64,000 nt of DNA from Bacillota bacterium (GCA_023426125.1 JAFABI010000029.1:16095-80094); one strand, 5' to 3'. Shown: positions 44,949-53,084, counted from the stretch's first letter. Program-made: numbers and translations. The notes: a model not told the origin generated them from the letters alone.

Positions 44949-45428
44949 ATGAAAATTTTGGTTATAAGCGATACGCATGGCGATACCAACAAAGCGGAGG
45001 AAGCGATAAGAAATAACAGGGAAGTAGATTTGATCATTCATCTTGGTGATTATTTCAGGGATGCACAGAAGTTGTCCGGTATTTTTCCCGAGATTCCCAT
45101 GGAATATATTTATGGAAACAGCGACTTTATGATTGAAGACGTACCTGCTGAAAAAGTGCTGGAGGTGTGCGGAAAACGCATCTTCATAACCCATGGACAC
45201 AGGTATTCGGTAAAATGGGACTACGAAAAGCTTTACAGAAAAGCCGAGGAAATGAATGTGGATTTGCTGCTCTTCGGACATACACATGTCGCCGACCTTA
45301 TTGAAAGGGGAAGCTACTGCATATTAAATCCCGGCAGTACCAGTGATCCCAGGGATGATTCCAATGAATCCTATGCAATCATTGAAATCGATAACGGCAA
45401 GATTGTACCCAGACTGTGCTATTTCTGA
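44949..45428 (+). CDS. YfcE/MJ0936-family metallophosphoesterase
   Basis: 159 residues from ATG 44949 (CGGGGG upstream), beginning MKILVISDTHGDTNKAEE. Further metal ligands appear in IHLGDYFRD, YGNSDF, ITHGHRYSV and FGHTHVADLI, the complete calcineurin-like set. Such small enzymes act on phosphodiesters of unknown natural identity. Last gene of the gerM-rph-rdgB run. Confidence 0.92.
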   Translation: MKILVISDTHGDTNKAEEAIRNNREVDLIIHLGDYFRDAQKLSGIFPEIPMEYIYGNSDFMIEDVPAEKVLEVCGKRIFITHGHRYSVKWDYEKLYRKAEEMNVDLLLFGHTHVADLIERGSYCILNPGSTSDPRDDSNESYAIIEIDNGKIVPRLCYF

Positions 45429-45500
45429 AGTCTGTGTATTTAGACTGCGGAGGGAAACGGTTTACCGGATATTTACAGTAAAATGTCATACATATCGGGA

Positions 45501-45529
45501 TTGACAAACATGAGGACCCATTGTATAAT
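45501..45529 (+). promoter_or_regulatory. consensus SigA promoter for the tRNA pair
   Basis: TTGACA (45501-45506), exactly 17 bases, TATAAT (45524-45529), 18 bases before the tRNA-Gly start. Both tRNAs are likely one transcript. Confidence 0.9.
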
Positions 45530-45547
45530 ATTCAAGCAGGTAAACGT

Positions 45548-45621
45548 GCGGGTGTAGTTCAATGGTAGAACATCAGCCTTCCAAGCTGATTGCGTGGGTC
45601 CGATTCCCATCACCCGCTCCA
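45548..45621 (+). tRNA. tRNA-Gly (anticodon TCC), CCA encoded
   Basis: Acceptor stem GCGGGTG pairs with CACCCGC; the anticodon loop reads CTTCCAA with TCC; T-arm GTGGG TCCGATT CCCAT with one weak pair. Discriminator T45618, CCA at 45619-45621. Confidence 0.93.
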
Positions 45622-45654
45622 TAAATACAGATGGAATACGTTTCTGTGTTTTAT

Positions 45655-45731
45655 GTGCCCATAGCTCAGCTGGATAGAGCAACGGATTTCTAATCCGTTG
45701 GCCGGGGGTTCGAATCCCTCTGGGCACGCCA
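45655..45731 (+). tRNA. tRNA-Arg (anticodon TCT), CCA encoded; island integration site
   Basis: Acceptor GTGCCCA pairs with TGGGCAC, D-arm GCTC AGCTGGATA GAGC, anticodon stem CGGAT TTCTAAT CCG region with TCT, T-arm GGGGG TTCGAAT CCCTC. Discriminator G45728 then CCA. The 3' 46 bases are duplicated at 60166 and (diverged) at 63063, so elements have inserted here without damaging the tRNA. Confidence 0.95.
45686..45731 (+). repeat. attL core (tRNA-Arg 3' end)
   Basis: 46-base direct repeat from the anticodon loop through CCA; identical to 60166-60211. Confidence 0.9.
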
Positions 45732-45733
45732 GT

Positions 45734-45764
45734 AATACCAAGCCTTTCGGGGTTTGGTATTTTT
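45734..45764 (+). terminator. terminator behind tRNA-Arg, supplied by element A
   Basis: AATACCAAGCC (45734-45744) pairs with GGTTTGGTATT (45751-45761), then TTT. It starts 3 bases after the att core, inside the element. Confidence 0.8.
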
Positions 45765-45780
45765 CATTGTATAGGCCAAT

Positions 45781-45838
45781 ACCGACACTTCACCGACAAT
45801 TTGAATAGACACAAAAAAGTGTCGTTTTCACCGACACT
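45781..45838. repeat. integrase arm-type repeats, left end
   Basis: Copies of (C)ACCGACACT at 45781 (with 45791 partial), inverted at 45817-45824 and direct at 45829-45838. The same words cluster near the right end (60031-60080). Confidence 0.6.
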
Positions 45839-45855
45839 ACACAAAGGAACTTCCA

Positions 45856-47115
45856 TTAATTAGCTTTGTTGTCTTCCATTTTCTCTTGATTTTTCGAAGG
45901 ATACAGCTTGGACATTTTATCGACAGATGATTGATCTCCTCTTCTAAACTTATGGCCATATCTTCGCATTAGCATTGTTGTGTCGGCATGCCCCAAGCGC
46001 TCAGCAACATTTACAAGGTTTTCGCCAGCATCTATCAAGTAGGAAGCGGAGGTATGCCGCAAACCGTGCAGGGGCAGAGGAGGCAGTTTATGTTTTTTTA
46101 AGAATTTATTGAGCCTTGCGGAATAACTATAAGTGTACATTTGTGAACCGTCCGGATCTATGAACACTAAACCGGTGTTTACCCAAATGTTTGCACATTC
46201 CGCCTTCTGGATCTTCTGCTTATGTTGTAGATCGGAAAGCATATCCATAACGGCCTCAGGAAGCCCTATGAAACGTATAGATGTCTCATTCTTCGGATAC
46301 TCCTTTATAAATGATCCTTTATGAGGCAGGTATTGGGATACTTGATTAATAAATATTGTTCCTTCTTCAAAGTCCACATTGCACCAAGGCAATCCCATTG
46401 CTTCACCGAGTCTGCATCCAGATGCTAACAATAAATGAATAGCTGTCTTGAATTGAAAATCCTTTTCCTCTTCAAGGGCAGCTTTAAGGGATTCGATTTC
46501 ATCATCTGTATAAGATATCGCTTCCTGTTTATCTGGTGAAGGCACGTCCGCGCCTAACAAGGGGTTTACTTTTATGTTACCTTTTTTCAATGCTCTGTTT
46601 ATCAATATACTTATTACCCTGTGGCAATGGTAAACTGTGGCCTCCGTTAAAGTGTATTCTTTTGTCCGAGTAGTTCCGTCCTTCTTAGTATAGGTTTTTT
46701 TCTGGGGCTTCCTGAATTCGTTATAGGCTTCGTCTAAAATATCTGAGGTTATATCTTCCAGTTTATAATTGCCGATAGCAGGAATGATGTGGAGCTTCAA
46801 TAATTCTTCATATCGATATACTGTCTTGGGCGCCAGCTTTTTGTATTCAGGGCTTTCCCTCCACTTCTCCACAAGGTTGATAAAGCTGGTATGTGTGGGT
46901 TTTTTGACTTCGCCTTTTTTGACTTCGGATTCAAAAACTGCCAACTGCTTTTCAGCCAACTTGTCTATATCTTCGGGTGTGGCGTCTTTTTTGTGCTTGA
47001 TCACGACTGTCTTATAAAACTTCCGGCGCTTCCCTTTGCCGTCAAAGCCATGGGAAACCTCAAATTGGTATTTATCTATTGTCCCTGGAATCAGTTTCTT
47101 GTAGCCGCCTGCCAT
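45856..47115 (-). CDS. int: tyrosine recombinase / phage integrase
   Basis: 419 residues. N-terminal arm-binding and SAM-like core-binding regions (about 1-60 and 75-180) come before the catalytic domain. The active-site residues are visible: Arg in ASGCRLGEAMGLPW, H350-x-x-R353 in HGLRHTSAS, H376 in LGHAD and Tyr386 in RRYGH. GAAGGAG lies close before the ATG. It is the terminal gene next to attL, reads towards it, and should catalyse insertion into tRNA-Arg. Confidence 0.95.
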   Translation of the reverse strand: MAGGYKKLIPGTIDKYQFEVSHGFDGKGKRRKFYKTVVIKHKKDATPEDIDKLAEKQLAVFESEVKKGEVKKPTHTSFINLVEKWRESPEYKKLAPKTVYRYEELLKLHIIPAIGNYKLEDITSDILDEAYNEFRKPQKKTYTKKDGTTRTKEYTLTEATVYHCHRVISILINRALKKGNIKVNPLLGADVPSPDKQEAISYTDDEIESLKAALEEEKDFQFKTAIHLLLASGCRLGEAMGLPWCNVDFEEGTIFINQVSQYLPHKGSFIKEYPKNETSIRFIGLPEAVMDMLSDLQHKQKIQKAECANIWVNTGLVFIDPDGSQMYTYSYSARLNKFLKKHKLPPLPLHGLRHTSASYLIDAGENLVNVAERLGHADTTMLMRRYGHKFRRGDQSSVDKMSKLYPSKNQEKMEDNKAN

Positions 47116-47131
47116 TATTATTCACTCCTTC

Positions 47132-48097
47132 TCATTTATTCCTTTTAATAGATTCTAGCCAGTTAATATATTCTTCTTCGCTTTTAACACCGTTTTTTAT
47201 GTCTGATTTCCATTGTTTTGAATGGGTTTTAAAACTTTCAAAGTCATTTTTATACTGTATGATATCTGGATTTCTCCTTAGTAACATTTGTTTTTGCATA
47301 TAGATAGCTCGATACAAACCAGAAGCTTCATCGTTTTTTAGTTTCTTTCTATATGCATATAATGCTCCAGCTTCCTTGCAGGTCTTAGAAGTATCTTGAG
47401 GGCTTGTTCTATCACAATAAATTGCATCCACTCTGTTGAAAGGTATAAAGTAATTTCCACAATTATCGCACTTTTTTATTATGTACCCTTCATTAAAAAT
47501 GCATTGTAATGAAGCCATGCATAACTCAAGTAAATTACTATAATCGCTCGAATAAAAGAAGGCTGAATTTTCCCTGTTTTTTTCATAGGTATTAAATAAA
47601 TCCTTAATATTATCTTCGCTTTTAGTTTTGAAGGAATTACCCTTTTGCGCATTAAACCCTATTGACTGTGCCAATGGCTTTACTTCTATAAGTTCATACG
47701 ATGACAAAACAATTAGGTATTCTATTGAGCAATATTTAGAATTCTTTGAACAAAGATCAAGGAAATACTTAATAGACCAAAGGCTATTATAGTTGAGATC
47801 GGTAATTAGTGCTGTTGAATATTCATTATAAAGAAAACTTTTATAAAATTCGGCATCTTCATAATATTTATTGCCAATTTCTTCAACCGAATTCTTTTTA
47901 AGATTTCTTTTGTAATCCCCCATAATATCCAGCGTTTCCATTATTTTGAATAGTGTATAGCCTAAAGGATATTCCTTTTCAATAGTAGTTGTTTCATGGC
48001 TTTTATAACGAATTATAGAATAATAGTAATATTCGATGTTTGAATTCTTTGTATGGTTGTATGTTTTAGATTCAATAATTTTTTTGGCGTTATCCAT
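47132..48097 (-). CDS. DUF6076-like zinc-finger protein, possible master regulator
   Basis: 321 residues from ATG 48097 (GAGG 7 bases upstream). N-terminal two thirds are helical without known motif; near residue 215 a treble-clef-like finger reads KKCDNCGNYFIPFNRVDAIY, then YCDRTSPQDTSKTC. Similar proteins accompany integrases in Firmicutes elements. It is cotranscribed with int (16-base gap) from a promoter overlapped by operators. By position it equals the Stl repressor gene of SaPI-type islands, but no helix-turn-helix was recognised; repressor function is only an inference. Confidence 0.75.
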   Translation of the reverse strand: MDNAKKIIESKTYNHTKNSNIEYYYYSIIRYKSHETTTIEKEYPLGYTLFKIMETLDIMGDYKRNLKKNSVEEIGNKYYEDAEFYKSFLYNEYSTALITDLNYNSLWSIKYFLDLCSKNSKYCSIEYLIVLSSYELIEVKPLAQSIGFNAQKGNSFKTKSEDNIKDLFNTYEKNRENSAFFYSSDYSNLLELCMASLQCIFNEGYIIKKCDNCGNYFIPFNRVDAIYCDRTSPQDTSKTCKEAGALYAYRKKLKNDEASGLYRAIYMQKQMLLRRNPDIIQYKNDFESFKTHSKQWKSDIKNGVKSEEEYINWLESIKRNK

Positions 48098-48110
48098 CAA
48101 TGCACCTCGG

Positions 48111-48201
48111 TGTTATCAATTGATAAAATAATTAATAATGATCTACATGTTATCAATAAAATAGAAATGATATTGCGTGATAACATGTTATCATTTATAA
48201 T
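48111..48201. promoter_or_regulatory. divergent switch region with three TGATAAC-type operators
   Basis: O1 TGTTATCAATTGATAA (48111-48126), O2 ACATGTTATCAAT (48145-48157), O3 TGATAACATGTTATCA (48178-48193, perfect palindrome). Rightward promoter: TTGCGT (48173-48178), 17 bases, TATAAT (48196-48201), with O3 in its spacer. Leftward promoter: TTGATA (48156-48151), 17 bases, AATTAT (48133-48128), with O2 on its -35. Confidence 0.7.
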
Positions 48202-48252
48202 TTTATTATAGTCATTATTAACATTAAAATCAATAGAGGGGAGGAAATTATT

Positions 48253-48447
48253 TTGAGGAATCAAGAGACACGGATAGAAATTAAGGAGAGCGGCATACGT
48301 TACTGGATGATAGCGGAAAAACTAGGTATCTCCGATGTAACATTTAGCCGCAGGTTGAGAAAAGAGCTTCCTACCGTTGAAAAGTTAAAGATAAGGCAGG
48401 TAATATCTGAAATCAAGGAGGCTTCAAAGCATGCCACAGTTGTTTGA
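48253..48447 (+). CDS. small HTH protein, Cro/XRE-like, first gene of the rightward operon
   Basis: 64 residues starting at TTG 48253, with GGGGAGG 9 bases upstream. The middle is a helix-turn-helix of XRE style (GIRYWMIAEKLGISDVTFSR followed by RLRKEL). It lies directly behind the operator-controlled promoter, the place of a Cro-like or anti-repressor gene. It overlaps the next gene by 17 bases. Confidence 0.8.
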   Translation: MRNQETRIEIKESGIRYWMIAEKLGISDVTFSRRLRKELPTVEKLKIRQVISEIKEASKHATVV

Positions 48448-48655
48448 CAAAAAAGAGCTCATAGAATACATGGGCGGCAAACTAACAAATGACACAGCTG
48501 GCAGATTAACCCGAGAAGGTAAAATTCCAGTAGTGAAATTTCCAGGAATCCGCCGGTACTTCTATGAGAAGGAAGCAATAGACAGGTGGCTAGAAGGTCT
48601 TCAGCATGGCACACAGGATAAAACACTACGACTTGCAAAGTTAGGGGAAAAATGA
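48431..48655 (+). CDS. excisionase-like HTH_17 protein
   Basis: 74 residues; AAGGAGG lies 9 bases upstream. MerR/excisionase style winged helix: LFDKKELIEYMGGKLTNDT, then REGKIPVVKFPGIRRYFYEK and EAIDRWL. Such proteins bend att DNA for excision or regulate early genes. Its stop overlaps the primase start (ATGA). Confidence 0.75.
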   Translation: MPQLFDKKELIEYMGGKLTNDTAGRLTREGKIPVVKFPGIRRYFYEKEAIDRWLEGLQHGTQDKTLRLAKLGEK

Positions 48656-49209
48656 GGACAGAGGAAGCAAAGGAACTTTTAAAAAATTCCATAGAAATGA
48701 AGGACGTTCTTCTGGCACTGAATATAAACCTTCAGGGCCGTGGGAATAAAATAAGATGCTTTGTACATAACGACAACCACCCTTCTATGAAAATATTCCG
48801 TAACCGGGTATGCTGCTTTAGCTGCCAGTACAACGAGGATATATTCGGTGTCACGGCAAAGTTCCTGAACCTATCTTTTCCTGATTCTGTAAAATGGCTG
48901 GCTTCAAACTTTATGCCAGGCTTGCAGCTTGACAGCCATGTTGACCATGAAGCCATAAAGCAGGCAAAGCTTCAAAGGGCCATAGCGGAAGGGCTGCAAA
49001 TATGGCGCAATAATGCATATGACCGGCTTTGCACTCTATACAGGGCAACGCAGGAAGCAAAAAGGAAATTAAGTCCTGGATCCGTGGGGTATTTTGTAGC
49101 CTGCCAGTTTGAAGGGCCACTTGACTATTTGACAGACATTTTGATCTATGGAAAAGAATCAGATTGGCTTCAGGTTTACCGACAGCTGGGGGAGGCGTGG
49201 GGCTTATGA
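48652..49209 (+). CDS. primase with CHC2 zinc finger
   Basis: 185 residues. The zinc-binding domain of DnaG-type primases is seen near the N-terminus: C-x-x-H in RCFVHNDNHPSMKIF and C-x-x-C in CCFSCQ. The C-terminal half has no obvious TOPRIM core, so the protein may serve as the DNA-binding part of a split primase whose partner is the next gene. ATGA overlaps link it on both sides to the excisionase-like and helicase genes. Confidence 0.85.
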   Translation: MRTEEAKELLKNSIEMKDVLLALNINLQGRGNKIRCFVHNDNHPSMKIFRNRVCCFSCQYNEDIFGVTAKFLNLSFPDSVKWLASNFMPGLQLDSHVDHEAIKQAKLQRAIAEGLQIWRNNAYDRLCTLYRATQEAKRKLSPGSVGYFVACQFEGPLDYLTDILIYGKESDWLQVYRQLGEAWGL

Positions 49210-50672
49210 GTAAGGTATATGAAGCATTGACAGATGCTGAAATGGAAAGTTTTGCAGAGATCGGGGAGCGCCAATTGGCTCCGCCTACGAAGCAATTCAA
49301 ATTATCCGAACTTGGCAACGCCGAAAGACTTGTTGCAAGACATGGTAACGATATTCGATATTGTCACACTTGGAATAAATGGTTGGTATGGACGGGGATA
49401 CATTGGAAAATTGACGATACCGGAGAAGTTGAGCGCAGGGCAAAGGATACGGTTAGGAGTATGTACGCAGAAGCTGCACAGATAGCAGACGAAGATCATA
49501 GGGCTGCACTTGCCAAACATGCAGCGAGAAGCGAAAGCAATAGGGCTATTGCTGCAATGATTGAGCTTGCAAAGTCTGAACCCGGTATTCCGGTAACTTC
49601 GGATACGATGGATTCTGACGTATGGCTATTAAATTGCAAAAATGGAACCCTGGATCTGAGAACCGGAAAACTGAAAACACATGATAGAAAAGACTTCATA
49701 ACGAAACTTATATCAGTTGAATATGATCCCATAGCTGATTGCGTGGAATGGATGCAGTTCCTTAATAGGATTATGGACGGTAAGCAGGATTTGATTACGT
49801 TCCTGCAGAGGGCCATAGGTTACTCCTTAACAGGCAGTACCAGAGAACAGTGTCTATTTATTTTGTATGGAAACGGTGCGAACGGTAAGTCAGTATTGGT
49901 TAATGCTATTAGCAATTTGCTTTGTGAATATGCTCAGCAAACGCCAACTGATACATTAATGGCAAAGGATACAAGTGGTATAAGTAACGATATTGCCCGA
50001 TTGAAAGGTAGTCGGTTTGTTGTGGCTTCTGAGGTTGAGGAAGGAAAGCGCATGGCTGAAAGCCTTATAAAATCTATGACAGGTGGCGAAAAGTTGACGG
50101 CACGATTTATGAGAGCGGAATACTTTGAGTTTGATCCGACTTTTAAGTTGTGGATTTCAAGTAATCACAAGCCTGTAATAAAAGGGACCGATACGGGGAT
50201 CTGGAGAAGGATTAAATTGATACCATTCACAGTGACTATACCGCCAGAGGAAAGAGATAAAAGCTTATCAGAAAAGCTAAGAGCTAAATTACCCGGTATA
50301 CTTGCCTGGGCTGTAGAAGGCTGCCAGGAATGGCTTAGAGGTGGACTTGGGGAACCGGAAGAGGTAAAGGCTGCAACGGACGGTTACAAAAATGAGATGG
50401 ATGTTATATCAAGGTTTATATCTGATTGCTGCACAGTAAATACAAGCCAAACAACCAGATCACAGAAGCTTTATAAGACATATGTGGATTGGTGTAAGCA
50501 AAACGGTGAATATGAATTATCTCAGACAAAATTTAGCCTCAGGTTAGTTGAGAAGGGATTTACAAAGGAATCCACAAGGGCATGTGTCATGTGGCACAAT
50601 ATTGCAATATTAGAGGAATCCGAGGAAGATGACAACCCGTTTATCAATAAAAAGTGTGGAGGGTTGGGGTAG
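49206..50672 (+). CDS. D5/P4-type phage primase-helicase (superfamily 3)
   Basis: 488 residues. A D5_N-type N-terminal part (NGTLDLRTGKLKTHDRKDFI, then FLQRAIGYSLTG) leads to a superfamily-3 helicase core with Walker A FILYGNGANGKSV, Walker B-like RFVVASEVEEG, and LWISSNHKPVIKGTDTGIWR with the sensor Asn and arginine finger. A winged-helix tail follows. This enzyme type starts and drives autonomous replication of P4-like satellites and plasmids. Its 3' end overlaps the iteron-like repeats. Confidence 0.92.
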   Translation: MSKVYEALTDAEMESFAEIGERQLAPPTKQFKLSELGNAERLVARHGNDIRYCHTWNKWLVWTGIHWKIDDTGEVERRAKDTVRSMYAEAAQIADEDHRAALAKHAARSESNRAIAAMIELAKSEPGIPVTSDTMDSDVWLLNCKNGTLDLRTGKLKTHDRKDFITKLISVEYDPIADCVEWMQFLNRIMDGKQDLITFLQRAIGYSLTGSTREQCLFILYGNGANGKSVLVNAISNLLCEYAQQTPTDTLMAKDTSGISNDIARLKGSRFVVASEVEEGKRMAESLIKSMTGGEKLTARFMRAEYFEFDPTFKLWISSNHKPVIKGTDTGIWRRIKLIPFTVTIPPEERDKSLSEKLRAKLPGILAWAVEGCQEWLRGGLGEPEEVKAATDGYKNEMDVISRFISDCCTVNTSQTTRSQKLYKTYVDWCKQNGEYELSQTKFSLRLVEKGFTKESTRACVMWHNIAILEESEEDDNPFINKKCGGLG

Positions 50673-50779
50673 TGTGGAGGGTTGCGGATACTTTTCCGGT
50701 ATAAGCTCTTATGTATTTATATTTTAAGTTTATATGGAAAAAGCCTCCACAACCCTCCACAATATATAAACCCTCCACA
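50654..50779. repeat. inverted iteron array around an AT-rich core: candidate replication origin
   Basis: GTGTGGAGGGTTG occurs at 50654-50666 and 50672-50684; the inverse CAACCCTCCACA at 50750-50761 and AAACCCTCCACA at 50768-50779, with a further CCTCCACA at 50744. Between them lies an AT-rich stretch of about 55 bases (50688-50742). It follows the helicase gene directly. Confidence 0.65.
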
Positions 50780-50805
50780 GAATCAGAACGAAAAGAGGTA
50801 TCGAT

Positions 50806-50997
50806 ATGGACAAAGAAATAATCATCCAGGCTTCAAGGTGTACGATTGTGCTTTACGAGAAGGAATTATTCCAGTTGCTGGCAACGCGACCGGATTTGTT
50901 TGAAAAGGCAATCGGCAGAGGCAAAGGCTATAGACGGGCGCAGGCCTGTGAAAATAGACAAAATAAAAAGGGGAAGGAGGTTGATTTTAATGTTTAG
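50806..50997 (+). CDS. hypothetical small protein, 63 aa
   Basis: Start after AAGAGGT, first gene beyond the candidate origin. The first half is hydrophobic-core-like (IIIQASRCTIVLYEKELFQL), the C-terminal half basic (KAIGRGKGYRRAQACENRQN). No known motif. Overlaps the next gene by 8 bases, so it belongs to the rightward operon. Confidence 0.6.
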   Translation: MDKEIIIQASRCTIVLYEKELFQLLATRPDLFEKAIGRGKGYRRAQACENRQNKKGKEVDFNV

Positions 50998-51304
50998 TAA
51001 AAGCGGCGCGGTTCATTGCCAGTATTGTATGGCTCCTGTGGAGATTTGGAAACATTCCATGACCACATATGCCGGGGACGAATGTAAACTGTATTCCGAT
51101 TTCTCGGATGTAGTATGGGAACTTGAAAATACCGGAAAACCATTTAATGATCAGGACATATTGGAAGCTTGCAGGAAAGGTTTTGAGCATGAATATACCG
51201 ACATAAAGGACTTCGAGGCATGTATCAATGAAATGATCGGTATCCATGTTGAATGCGGGGTTTTTTCGAGGGATTACAGACCACTGTCCATAGAAAAAAA
51301 ATGA
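50990..51304 (+). CDS. hypothetical protein with N-terminal C-x2-C, 104 aa; intact copy of a gene broken in element B
   Basis: AAGGAGG lies 8 bases before ATG 50990. A CQYC motif near residue 11 suggests metal binding; the rest is acidic and helical (KLYSDFSDVVWELENTGKPF). A copy at 61998-62306 shares most residues but has an in-frame stop. The conservation in two elements implies a maintained role in this satellite family; function unknown. Confidence 0.7.
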   Translation: MFSKSGAVHCQYCMAPVEIWKHSMTTYAGDECKLYSDFSDVVWELENTGKPFNDQDILEACRKGFEHEYTDIKDFEACINEMIGIHVECGVFSRDYRPLSIEKK

Positions 51305-51319
51305 GGGGGATAAGACAAA

Positions 51320-51703
51320 ATGAGGTTTGAATTAACAAAATGGAACAAGGATAAGGCAGCAAAGGCGCTGGGTGACCTTTCCGGCAAAAGTATTATGATC
51401 AGCGATATGCATCTATCGGGGGTTGAATCCATCGAGTTTGAAGATGATGTTTTTTACGATGATGATCCCATCCCGGAAGAAAACTATGATGGCGGGAGAT
51501 TGGAATATATCAGAATAATCTTCAACATCGGTAACGGCAGGGTGTATCGGCACTTTTGCCCTGACAGGGAAATATGTCACTTCTGGCATGAGACGGATGA
51601 TCTGATATGCTTCAGGATTGAAAAAATACCTGAGTATGTCCAGCGGGAAAAGGATGCGCTTGATTTTAAGCTGCAGGAGTATGAAAAATTCATGAGCATA
51701 TAG
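51320..51703 (+). CDS. hypothetical acidic protein, 127 aa
   Basis: Start after GAGGGGGATAAG. Acidic centre (IEFEDDVFYDDDPIPEENYD), a beta-rich stretch (LEYIRIIFNIGNGRVYRHFC) and a C-terminal helix. No motif known to me. It lies in the run of small genes between origin and TerS. Confidence 0.65.
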   Translation: MRFELTKWNKDKAAKALGDLSGKSIMISDMHLSGVESIEFEDDVFYDDDPIPEENYDGGRLEYIRIIFNIGNGRVYRHFCPDREICHFWHETDDLICFRIEKIPEYVQREKDALDFKLQEYEKFMSI

Positions 51704-51722
51704 AAAGCGAGGATGATGTGAA

Positions 51723-52064
51723 ATGGATAAGCAAGCGTTTACCATCAAGAATTTAAATGTTAATACGATTTCAGGGCGTATTTCAGGATCGGTATGGAAA
51801 AGGAAATTATATAAACACGGTGGCGCATTTAATGAATTATGCGGCTGTGGTTATGATGGTGAAGCAGCAAAAAAGATCAAGGATTTGTTACCGGGTGACA
51901 AGATTCTGGCTACAGATTATAAGTCTGAAACGATTACAACCGACAACGGAAGCTATGAAAGGGTTATCATATATGACTTTGAAATAGTCCATCAAAGAGG
52001 AAAGCGAGGTGAGGAAAATGGGAATTATGAGTGCCGAAAATCGGCGCCAGACACAAAGGCCTAA
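51723..52064 (+). CDS. hypothetical protein, 113 aa
   Basis: GCGAGGATG precedes the ATG. Basic N-terminal half (SGSVWKRKLYKHGGAF), a CGCGYDGE turn, and a strand-rich C-terminal half (ERVIIYDFEIVHQRGKRG) that could be an OB-like or single-strand-binding element, but this is a guess. The end overlaps the next gene. Confidence 0.6.
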   Translation: MDKQAFTIKNLNVNTISGRISGSVWKRKLYKHGGAFNELCGCGYDGEAAKKIKDLLPGDKILATDYKSETITTDNGSYERVIIYDFEIVHQRGKRGEENGNYECRKSAPDTKA

Positions 52065-52275
52065 AGTCGAGAGGCTTCGATCGCTTACAAAGGAGGCCAA
52101 ACAGCTAAGGGCTAAAGGCCAATATTTGAATGCAGACAAATTGGAGCCTGAGATTAGAAGCTTAAAAAAGGATTTGGGAATAAAAACCGAGCCCAAGAAA
52201 TCGACTACAAGAGCAGGTAATGTAGGGGAGTTCAAAAAGGAATTATTGAAGAGATTGGAGAGGTGCAAAAAATGA
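52018..52275 (+). CDS. hypothetical basic helical protein, 85 aa
   Basis: Start ATG 52018 after GAGGTGAGG. Rich in Lys/Arg and helical (RQTQRPKVERLRSLTKEAKQ). Could bind nucleic acid; no family recognised. Overlaps both neighbours (ATGA with the next gene). Confidence 0.6.
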   Translation: MGIMSAENRRQTQRPKVERLRSLTKEAKQLRAKGQYLNADKLEPEIRSLKKDLGIKTEPKKSTTRAGNVGEFKKELLKRLERCKK

Positions 52276-52943
52276 AATTAATATTCAAAGCCGAAGAGAA
52301 GGAAAAAGTAGCAAGAGAGGAACAAGCTAAAAGGGAAAGCGCAAGAAAGGCATGGTTCAAGCACCAGGAGGAACTGAACAAACCCAAGGAATTCTATATT
52401 CCCGGAGGCGCATGGGCTTCATTTCTGGATGTCTTGAACAATGGGGAAATAACGCGCATATACCAGAGTGATATTCCCGGAGGCGCATGGTTTATACATG
52501 AACAGGTGAAGGCGGCCAATATATTCCTAAAACTGGTGATAAGGGATAGGGGCGCTTTAGAGAATCTGATTGTTGACGAGTTTGAATGGAGTCCTAACAA
52601 CATTCCTTTATCCCTTCCGGATGCTGATACAGAAGCAGTATTGAAGAAGGAAGCCGGCAAACTGGGACTTGACTATGAAACATATCTGAGAGCAATATTC
52701 CACACCCGGGTTACTGAGCTTGAACAGGACATGCGACAAAGGGAAGAGAGGCGGCAGGCAGACGCGTGGGATAATCGATCAGAAAAAATTACAGGATATC
52801 TCAAAGCAGATTTAAGAAAAAAGCTTGAGGCTAAGTACGGTCAAGCTGTGTATGATAACTGGTTCGCTCCAGGCCGAAAAATCTTTACGCATTTTGATAT
52901 GCTTATAAAGGCAGCTGAAGAGTATCTTGGCAAGAGGGAATGA
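52272..52943 (+). CDS. hypothetical protein with internal IPGGAW repeat, 223 aa
   Basis: Start ATG 52272 after GGAGAGGTG. The N-terminal 40 residues form a charged helix; then FYIPGGAWASFLDVL and DIPGGAWFIHEQ repeat the same motif 25 residues apart, with a perfectly repeated 20-base DNA word at 52396 and 52471. The C-terminal half is helical, ending in a DnaA/replication-initiator-like flavour (RKKLEAKYGQAVYDNWFAPG), which recalls phage replication proteins. No assignment is safe. Confidence 0.6.
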   Translation: MKLIFKAEEKEKVAREEQAKRESARKAWFKHQEELNKPKEFYIPGGAWASFLDVLNNGEITRIYQSDIPGGAWFIHEQVKAANIFLKLVIRDRGALENLIVDEFEWSPNNIPLSLPDADTEAVLKKEAGKLGLDYETYLRAIFHTRVTELEQDMRQREERRQADAWDNRSEKITGYLKADLRKKLEAKYGQAVYDNWFAPGRKIFTHFDMLIKAAEEYLGKRE

Positions 52944-52946
52944 ATT

Positions 52947-53075
52947 ATGTGGGCGAAACATATTAGGGTCTGCAAGACAAAAAATGCAGTGCGGGGAAGT
53001 CGGAAGTCCGAGAAGAACAATATGCTGCGGGATAAAAAGCAACCCCCCCACCCTTCGAAAATTAATTTTAAATAG
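52947..53075 (+). CDS. possible short basic peptide, 42 aa
   Basis: ATG 52947, 3 bases after the preceding stop; starts MWAKHIRVCKTKNAVRGSRK and is strongly basic. No ribosome site of its own is obvious other than the end of the previous gene (AAGAGGGAATG). Ends just before a terminator. May be real or chance. Confidence 0.35.
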   Translation: MWAKHIRVCKTKNAVRGSRKSEKNNMLRDKKQPPHPSKINFK

Positions 53076-53084
53076 CTAAGGACC

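Noticed and set aside
45473..45727. Minus-strand open frame across both tRNA genes
   Set aside because: It lies on the opposite strand of two well-formed tRNAs; such frames are a common artefact.
50654..50779. Short repeats that might be a CRISPR remnant
   Set aside because: Units are only 8-13 bases, in both orientations and unevenly spaced, with no spacer structure and no cas gene.
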